Both the position numbers and the translations under genes were made by a program. Shown here piece after piece: positions 57,021 through 64,000 of a stretch of 64,000 nucleotides of DNA (position 1 is the stretch's first letter; every line of letters starts with the position of its first letter). The DNA is from Heligmosomoides polygyrus polygyrus (lineage: Eukaryota; Nematoda; Chromadorea; Rhabditida; Heligmosomidae): the NCBI GenBank assembly GCA_947396885.1, contig OX377204.1:88608728-88672727 (forward strand). The letters are read 5' to 3'. The notes under the pieces were generated by a model. It was not told where the DNA came from. It saw only the letters and a program-made list of their open reading frames with translations, and did no database searches.

Positions 57021-57673
57021 TTAGGGGGGGGGGGCAAAAGTAATGAGACTCTCCATGCCGTGCCCAAATATGTCGTGACTGGAGTCCGGTTTCGTGCTTC
57101 TCGTATTTGTATGTTTGTTAGATACTTACTGAAGGCCACCTGAGAAGTGACCACTTCCGCCCTTTCCAGAAGCATGCCAAAACCCCAATCTGTCTCATGC
57201 CTAAACCCCGGTCTGACGAGTCGACCTGTGCCGCGCAAATCTCGCCCAATTCCCAACCCCGAGCAGCCTGCACTCAATAGTCACGCAAGATGAGAAGTAC
57301 GTCTTCTACCTTAACCCTGCAAAGCAGCGAGTCTGGGTGAGGTCAGGTGACCTGCTACCGACCTTCGTTCGGCGGGGTGTTCACGGCGAGAAGCTTCAAG
57401 AAGGTCCTCCTCGTCGACAACGCCGCACACCCTCAAGTGGGCCTCACCTACCGTATTCGCCGGAATCTCTCCATGCGACAGTCACTACTTCTTGAGCCTA
57501 TAGGACTTCATGGTCGGAAGGGACACAAGGACCAAGCAGACCTCGACAACCATAACAAGCAGTGGATCAGCACCAGGCCTAAGCAGTTCTGGAAGCACCG
57601 TTGAGTTGTAATTGATTTATAAAGAGATAAAGAAATTTGTTAAATTTGTCTCATTACTTTTGGCCCACTCTAA
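57021..57673 (+). mobile_element. Mariner remnant, internally deleted
   Basis: Ends TTAGGGGGG...GCAAAAGTAATGAGAC and complement GTCTCATTACTTTTGGCCC, TA at 57,019-57,020 and 57,674-57,675. Plus-strand remnant: DEKYVFYLNPAKQRVWV, LLVDNAAHPQV, later frames broken. Abuts the RTE fragment. Confidence 0.75.
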
Positions 57674-57679
57674 TATAAG

Positions 57680-58330
57680 CAATGGACAGTTTGATGAGCG
57701 GGTCAATTTTTGAAAATTTCCATACAAGTTCTTTACCGATCCACCGTATATCCAGAGAAAGAAGTCATTGCTTAGCTGCTGGATGGAGTCGAAGATAAGA
57801 TAGACAAGGTAGCTTCCTGGGTGCCTTAGGCGTAGTTCTCGCAAGAATAGCGGCTCCTGCGGATTACGCACCATGTGCGCTGTAGCGATAAGCCGCACTT
57901 GAACTTAACCAACTTCCCCTATCGGCATTTTCTGGCGATCTTGCCTTTCAAGACTCCATAATTCAAGCACTGCAAACGCTTGGCCACGTTATCTTCTACA
58001 TGCAGTCCTCTCTAATGGCGGTGATGTATTCAGCAGTATATGTATTGCTGCACGTTCACTGGAGGGATGAATCACGTTGCTTGACGAATCGACCGTAGTT
58101 TTCGTATTCTACTCTAAAAAATTCACACCATTCATCGCAGAACGACATTCGAGATATCGATTTCCTCGTTCAATCATCAGAAATGTTGTTACATTGTTAT
58201 CTCCGAGGAACGGGGCACTGCACTCTCGTGCCGTTCTTCAGATTATAACTACTGCTCTCCAGGCAGCTTGTCTTTAGCCTACTTCTAGGTGTTCTACCTG
58301 GTTCTGCAAGTAGTCAGTCCTTTAAAAATA
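57680..58330. other. Unassigned sequence
   Basis: A minus-strand frame (57,617-57,898; SYLVYLIFDSIQQLSNDFF) has no recognisable family. No splice context could be established. Confidence 0.35.
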
Positions 58331-58334
58331 GCTA

Positions 58335-58640
58335 ATTCATCAGCGGGCAACTTTTATTTGATTGACGGTGTAAATTCCACCTACATGAACCATCAAAGTA
58401 AGGGGACAAGTGTGTTCTTTACTGTTGTTTTTGCTATATTGTCAGCAGGTGTCAAACTCCATGCAAACAAAAATTCTGCAATCAATCGAATAAAAATCGC
58501 CATCTCTTGGAAGAGGGCATAGCGCAACCCCTTTTTAGCACTGAAAAATGGCCGTATTCTACCTCCCTAAGACAAGCTTTAAAACATTATTTTTGCTCAT
58601 TTTTTAATAAAACATTCATTGTGATCAGTCTGCGATAGAC
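58335..58640. repeat. Repeat R1, first half (split copy)
   Basis: Homologous to 28,620-28,890 (TTTATTTGATTGACGGTG, CATCAAAGTAAGGGGAC). Continues at 61,408 after the CR1 LINE. Confidence 0.55.
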
Positions 58641-58875
58641 TATGTAGCCAATTGGGCTGATGAGTGTAAACTACCACTTGCAGCCGAGAAGTCCTACTGC
58701 TTTGTTATTGGCGCCAGCAGTAACGGTAGAATTCCGAAGTGCAAACACGGAATACTGCCCTTAAACTGGTAGATGAGGTTCGTGATCTCGGTTTTTTGAT
58801 TGGCAGGAGCCTAACTTTTGATGCGCATTACAAATCCTGGATCGAAATGGCAAATTTTCGTACCTACAATCTTTT

Positions 58876-59166
58876 GAGGGCGCATGGAGCGCAGTCGGAG
58901 GAGGCGGTGGCTTGCCGCGTGCACCCGATATCAGGTTCCGGGTTCGGATTTCTCGCCTAGGCCAACCAAGCCTTCCATCCCTCTGGGGTCAGTGAATTGA
59001 TACCAGACTTGTCTGGAAAGGACAAAACGCTAACTTGTTCATCGGCTGTCCACCGCAATTATGGCCAAATATGCATTCAACTCGCTTCCACGACATCCCA
59101 TAGAAGTAGAATGCGTGGCGCATCCCAAAGGGGATTCAATAACGCCGTCCTTTATCCTTTATTCTT
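58876..59166 (+). mobile_element. tRNA-derived SINE, full copy inside the CR1 LINE
   Basis: A box GAGCGCAGTCGG and B box GGTTCGGATTTC are about 54 bases apart; body; TCCTTTATCCTTTATTCTT tail. Target duplication ACAATCTTTT at 58,866-58,875 and 59,167-59,176. This copy best shows the SINE structure. Confidence 0.88.
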
Positions 59167-59516
59167 ACAATCTTTTAAAGTTTTAAAGAGCAACAATCCT
59201 GATCTACTCTTGCGTGCCTACAAGACCTATGTGCGAACGATACCCATATGTAGTTAAGTTCGGAACTACTGTGTTTAATCCTGTCAAGATGAAAGACATT
59301 GAGATTCTAGAAAGGGTTTAAAATAATTTTACCCGTAAAGTAGTGATAACATGCTTCAGCGTGGACTAATCCTCAATACCAAACGGCAGAGCAATAAACA
59401 GGATGTTGGGATTAAAATCTCTCGAAAGTAGAAGGAAATCTGTTGACCTCAAAATGCTTTTTAAAATTCTCTCCTACAAAGTGCATATAAACCCCAGTGC
59501 ATTTTTCGCCTGACTA

Positions 59517-61092
59517 CAGCGCGTTTCAAAAGTATGTAACCACCTTGAAATTAATCATTTCACGTTTCGCGTTCGTTTCTACGAACTGGCGTTAGCAGCA
59601 TTGGATTCCCCGTAGACGAAAATAGCTAGAATGCTCTTTCCAGAAAAAAAGATTGATCTCCGGCAAAAACTAGGCGTTTTTGAATTTTTTGTTTATTTCA
59701 AAAGTATGTAGCCACTCCAGAATATCGGGCACTTTTACACTCCTATTCAATTTTTGCGCTGTTTTTGGCGGGAAGTTCTTGTCATAAATAGCCAGCTTGA
59801 CCTGTTCTTCAAAAATAACCACTACACCAGTCCGTGGACGTGTCCTGACTATCGAGGAACAAACTCAGATCCGAGCGCTCAAGGATGCTGGCTTGACAAA
59901 CCGTGCCATTGCTCGTCAGCTCGGACGTTCGCAAGATGTGTCGACCACTTCCTTCGAAATCCCAAGGGTTATCGGTCTGCACCTGTACCGGGTCGTCCGC
60001 GTGTGATTTCGAACCAGATTCGTCGACGAATCAGCCACATGGTGTCGAACTCCACATGGAGCGTCAACCAAGTTCGCGCTGAGACGGGTCTATCTGCATC
60101 AAGAACATCGATATGGCGTTGTATTCGATCAAATGAACACATCTGCAGACAAACCATGCAGAAGACACGTCGTCTCACGACACTTCCACAAGCAGGCGCG
60201 ACTGGAGTTTGCCCGCAAAAGCATGGCACGCAATGGGAAAATGTAGGAACTTTCTGATTTCGTCGACGTCACGAATTTCACACGCTTATTGCTTCAGGTC
60301 ATCTTCGGTGACGACAAAAAATTTAATCTGGATGTTCCCGATGGTTACCGATATTACTGGAGAGATCTACGACAGGCTCCCATCATCTTCTCTCGACGGA
60401 GGCGGGTCCCTGATGACATGGGCAGGCTTCTGCAGTAGGGGGAAGCTGAAGCTCAGATTTCCATCATGTCGTATGGACGGTCTAGGGTATCAAGCCGTAC
60501 TGGAGTCAAGCCTGCTGCCCTTCCTAACGGGGAGAAAACGGCAGACACATGTTCTGCAGCAGGACAGCGCTGCACTTCATGTGTCCAAATCGACCACAGA
60601 CTGGCTCCAACGTAATCGACTCCGAGTAATGGAATGGCCAGCTTGCTCATCTGACTGCAACCCAATGGAGAACATGTGAGGTATCTTGGTCCGGCAGGTC
60701 TACTTGAATAACAGGCAGTTCAACAATGTTGGGGAGCTGAAAACCGCTATTTTGACTGCCTCTGACAACATCGGTGACGAAGTGATCCAGAAACTTGTTA
60801 GTAGTATGCGTAGCAGGGTATTTGATGTAATAAGGAATAATGGTGGTCCAACTGACTATTAATTTTTAATAAAAATCGTATTTTTTGAGAGTGGCTACTA
60901 TGTACTTTTGAAACAAACAAAAAATTTCAAAAACGATCTATTTTTGCTAGAGATCAGGCTTTTTCCTGTCAAAAGCAACATAAGTACTTCCGACTACGAG
61001 GAATTGAATGCGACAAACGCCGGTTCGTATAAACAAAGGCGAAGGGAAAAAATGTTGAATTTAAGGTGGCTACATACTTTTGAAACGCACTG
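59517..61092 (+). mobile_element. Tc3-like transposon, degenerate
   Basis: Ends CAGCGCGTTTCAAAAGTATG and complement CTTTTGAAACGCACTG, TA both sides (59,515-59,516 and 61,093-61,094). A second internal pair of near-identical sites lies about 180 bases in (59,697 and about 60,912), the two-site layout of Tc3. Transposase pieces: GRVLTIEEQTQIRALKDAG, GRPRVISNQIRRRIS, QQDSAALHVSKSTTDWLQ, WPACSSDCNPMENM then a stop. Frames broken at several places. Confidence 0.85.
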
Positions 61093-61407
61093 TAGAACGA
61101 TGAGAGGTAAGCTTCGGTTGCTTGTACCAGTTGCAAGGACCATGGTTAGATCAACGTTCTTAACCTACAGATGGTCACGGATGTTCAGCTTACTACTTGC
61201 CCAAAACTATAACCTCTTAGGATTGTCTATGCGTTCGTTTAGTAGGTTGCTATGCTCTACAGTGTTTTCGTGATTGTTTAGTGTTCAGTTTTTTTTTCGA
61301 TGCCTTTAGAGAGTTGGATCATGTGTGTTGTTTTGTTTTTCTAATGTGTTCCATTTTATATTGTTCGCGTGGGAACTTTCCGCACTAAGAATAAATAAAT
61401 AAAATAA

Positions 61408-61650
61408 ATAAAATTTCAAACTATGTGATCACTTATTGGGCAGGTGAATTAGATCTTCAAAGAAAGTTGAGCTAAAATATTCGTAAGATGAAAAATTATT
61501 CCAATCTTTTTGGAGACTTTCTAGTTTAACGTAGAAGACGCGCACTTCGATTTGGAAGAACTTGCTTCGATTTCAGAAGTATTATGCAAGGTTAGAGGAG
61601 TGTACAAGTTTATTTGGAAAGTGCCCACTTCGTCAAGAAGACGGCAAATA
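61408..61650. repeat. Repeat R1, second half (split copy)
   Basis: TTTCAAACTATGTGATCACT and the CTTCGATTTGGAAGAACTTG region match 28,880-29,180. Together with 58,335-58,640 it forms one R1 copy interrupted by the CR1 LINE. Confidence 0.55.
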
Positions 61651-61700
61651 CATATACCTCTTGTTACTACCCCTAGCCACTAGGTGTTCTTTGGCAAATA

Positions 61701-62994
61701 ATAGGTTTTCCGGAAAGTTCTCAGTGTTTTGAGTGCTTCACCTTGAACTACCTCAATTTTCTCAAATCTTACCGGATTTATCGAAGTAGGCACCTTTAAA
61801 ATCACCACCCTTTGGCCAACGGATCACCTGTCGATTTATCCCATCAGCGAAAAAATTGGGTGACCGAGATTCGACAAAATCCGCGAAAGCTGTTTTGGCT
61901 TGGTCCTGATCGGTGAAGGTTTTACCAGCGAGAAAGTTCTAAAAGTGTTTGAAAAGATGACAGTCGGTTGAAGAGAGGTCTGGAGGATGTAGCTGGTGAA
62001 GCAGAATTTCAACCCTTAATTTGCTCAGTTTTCAAATAGTGATTAGCGAAACGTCTGGGCGGGCGTTATCGTGCAGAAGAATCGGATCTCTTCTGCTGAC
62101 CAATATTGGCTGAAATGGACGCAGTTTTCGGTGCATTTCGCCGATTTCCTCACAAAAGGACTCTGCTGTGATCGTTTGGCCTGGTGCCAAAAAGTTGTGA
62201 CGGATCACACCAGCCGCCGACCACCGCACAGTGACCATTACCTTTTTCGGTGAAGGTTTGCCTTCGGAAAATATCTAGGGGGTTCGTCGGTGTCCAATCA
62301 CTGTCCGGAACGTTTCCTTGTATCACACAGAACTCACTTTTCACCACAAGTGATGATTCGCTCCAAAAACGGGTCAGTTTTATTGCGTAAAAGTAGAGAA
62401 GAACGAATCTCGAAACGTGATAACTTTTGCCGCCCACTCAACTCGTGGGGCGCCCACTCTTCGAGCTTTTTCTCAAGGCGTTTCAGAGCATCCGCAACAG
62501 CAGTTTTGCTGACGTTTGGGATGGTTCAGCTGCTTCAGCTGTAAGTCGTTGATGGATGGTTCAGCTGTACGTCATTGATGGATCCGACCCCAGGATTGCT
62601 CTAGGTTGACAACTGCGGGGGTCGTCTTCGAGGCTGAAATCTCCTGTCCGAAATCTACTGAACCACTGGCGCACAGTGCTTTCTCCATCACAGGGCAGGC
62701 CTGATTATCAGGCCCCACACTTGATTGATTTGTCGAGCTGTCTCGGCTGCGGATCGTCCCAATTCGAAGTTTTAAAAATATATCGTTCGAAGTCGCTCCT
62801 TCGCCATACTTGAATAAGCCCTTCAAGAACAGAACTGTAAAAGAACGTTGAAGCCTTAATTATTTGGTGAGATAGAGCAAAAAAATTCTGTACAGAAAGT
62901 AGCATTAATGCGCAGTGCAAGTTGGATTTCTACTTAATAATGGACTAATGAAAAATTGTGGCACAAAACGCGGAGAACTCTCCGGACAACCTAA
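61701..62994 (-). mobile_element. Mariner, minus strand, degenerate
   Basis: Ends (T)TAGGTTTTCCGGAAAGTTCT and GAACTCTCCGGACAACCTAA, TA at 61,699-61,700 and 62,995-62,996. On minus: MVTVRWSAAGVIRHNFL, PGQTITAESFCEEIGEMH and [12 protein letters not shown]. Other regions are broken. Duplicated ends of the GGGTC MITE (GTCGTTGATGGATGGTTCAG) lie at 62,538-62,596. Confidence 0.8.
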
Positions 62995-62999
62995 TAATA

Positions 63000-63865
63000 T
63001 CATGGTGTGCTATTAGGACACATTTTCCTCCAGCGACCATGCGTTGAATTTTCTCGCAACGCAGCGGTCGATAAGTGTTGCGTGCAGCAATCTATCAAAA
63101 GCAGCGGAGAAAAAGTACCGGATAGCTCCTCTTGGAAAACAGCCATCCCTTAGGCAAACTCACGTACAATGTCACGTGTATCATTGTGGAATGTGCTGGT
63201 TTCATCGATGTATTTGTGCTGTGTTTCTATGCACTATGTCTCTTTTCAGCCATAATTTGCCACTGTGTTCTTTACCGATGATAATTGAATAAGTCGTTTT
63301 CTTATTCCATTTCAAATAAAGTGCTGAAGTTGGAAAACCAGCCACTACACAGAGCAAGACATTTGATAAGAAGCTTTTCCCATTGTCATTGAATCGGCTA
63401 ATTTCGCATTGAATAAGCATGGACTGAACAAGGAGATCATAAGAAAAAACGAAACGGAAAGCTTGACTTGTTCCTTCCCTTGTTTGTGAGCAGCCGAATC
63501 ACCTCCTGTCCAGCCCATGCCTTCACATGGTCCGTGTTCTCGGTAGATAAGAAGATGTTTCAAAATCCTAAGAAGCACTAGATGTCATGATAACTGCCGG
63601 GATTTGGAATATGCTGCGTCTTCTTCTTCTATCTACAGGTGTCCTAAAGCATATTCGAGCGCCTTTAATGGCATCATGATTTTGAATGCTCTGGCTTAAC
63701 TACTGGATCTTACTTACTTACTCTGGAGGTAACAGCCTATTTCATAAAGCAGAGAAGCGAAAACGTTTTTGTGTTAATTGTTGAGATGCCATGCATCACT
63801 GTATGTTTCGAGATTTTCACATGATCGGATTGGCAGTCTACAGAAGTGTTAAGAATAAAGGGTAG
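63000..63865. other. Unassigned sequence
   Basis: No recognisable gene or element. A minus-strand frame at 63,345-63,578 contains a hydrophobic stretch (VSFFLMISLFSPCLF) but has no supporting context. Confidence 0.35.
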
Positions 63866-63867
63866 GT

Positions 63868-64000
63868 AAATGACGCCGCTGATACATCCTCTTTCGGAGG
63901 CGCCATGCATTCTACTTCTACGGGAGAGCGTTGAGGGCGATTTGAATGCGCATTTGGCCTACGCAATGACTTGAGGTGGCCAACCAATGAATAAATCTTT
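63868..64000 (-). mobile_element. SINE copy, cut by window end
   Basis: GAGGCGCCATGCATTCTACT, then GGGCGATTTGAATGCGCATT and GAGGTGGCCAACCAATGAA match the SINE 3' half on minus. Confidence 0.6.

Larger units (their letters stand above)
58640..61407 (+). mobile_element. CR1-type LINE fragment, host of a SINE and a Tc3-like element
   Basis: RT C-terminal pieces on plus, in order: PLAAEKSYCFVIG, VRDLGFLIGRSLTFDAHY, ANFRTYNLLRA, [SINE], PDLLLRAYKTYVR, FGTTVFNP, LGLKSLESRRK, KVHINPSAFF, [Tc3-like], KLRLLVPVARTMVRSTFLTYR. The order and motifs match CR1-clade non-LTR retrotransposons of nematodes. It ends in an AATAAATAAATAAAAT microsatellite tail (61,390-61,407). Confidence 0.85.

Noticed and set aside
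57617..57898. Minus-strand 93-codon frame as the signal-peptide or N-terminal exon of cubilin
   Set aside because: No cleavable signal peptide and no splice donor in suitable phase. It overlaps the end of a mariner remnant.

Overview
The window is eukaryotic and looks nematode, most likely a clade V (strongylid or hookworm-type) parasite. This is an inference from its content. A multi-exon gene has 66-180 bp exons with TTTCAG-type acceptors, scattered through very large introns packed with Tc1/mariner elements, RTE- and CR1-type LINE fragments, Penelope-like retroelements (PLEs) and a tRNA-derived SINE. There are no bacterial operons, CRISPR arrays or viral genes.

The one host protein gene I can reconstruct lies on the minus strand, from about 54.56 kb down to 16.30 kb, and is open at both ends. 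Its exons encode, in order, a coiled coil, eight EGF-like modules and the first CUB domains (CUB1, CUB2, CUB3 and the start of CUB4). This is the architecture of cubilin (CUBN), an endocytic receptor. Twenty-one exons join in frame through canonical splice sites, with some doubtful boundaries in CUB3. The signal-peptide exon and the remaining CUB exons are not visible. An intron-bearing tRNA-Leu(CAA) gene sits in one of its introns.

The block 33.06-49.77 kb, carrying the exons for EGF5 to EGF8 (F-J), is present a second time at 1-11.77 kb in the same orientation. The second copy has intact splice sites and mostly silent changes, but also a one-base deletion in the EGF6 exon. A run of exactly 200 N at 12,760-12,959 separates it from the rest. 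It is therefore either an intragenic segmental duplication that is decaying or an alternative haplotype scaffolded in tandem. Comparing the two copies reveals empty and filled sites for several elements: a 1.3 kb fold-back with a TAA duplication, a 435 bp palindromic MITE with a TTA duplication, and a PLE with a 13 bp duplication.

Layout, left to right: 1-11.8 kb, copy 1 of the cubilin segment with a nested mariner stack, tRNA-like cluster and PLE 1; 11.8-13.4 kb, gap region; 13.96-14.85 kb, fold-back mariner; 16.3-16.65 kb, CUB3/CUB4 exons; 17.2-18.45 kb, Tc1/mariner-like element; 18.65-26.0 kb, a giant inverted repeat (two 1,637 bp arms, 4.1 kb spacer); 26.4 kb, tRNA-Leu; 26.85-32.45 kb, CUB exons; 33.06-49.77 kb, copy 2 of the segment; 49.87-50.6 kb, EGF1-EGF4 exons; 50.75-54.2 kb, mariner, PLE 3 with RT and GIY-YIG domains, and a mariner remnant; 54.43-54.56 kb, coiled-coil exon; 55.3-63.0 kb, a layered stack of mariner, SINE, RTE, CR1 and Tc3-like elements; then unassigned sequence to the end.

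The most unusual signals are hammerhead-ribozyme-like motifs downstream of all three PLE endonuclease regions, with stem I and stem II differing in sequence but staying paired; the intragenic duplication; and the large inverted repeat.
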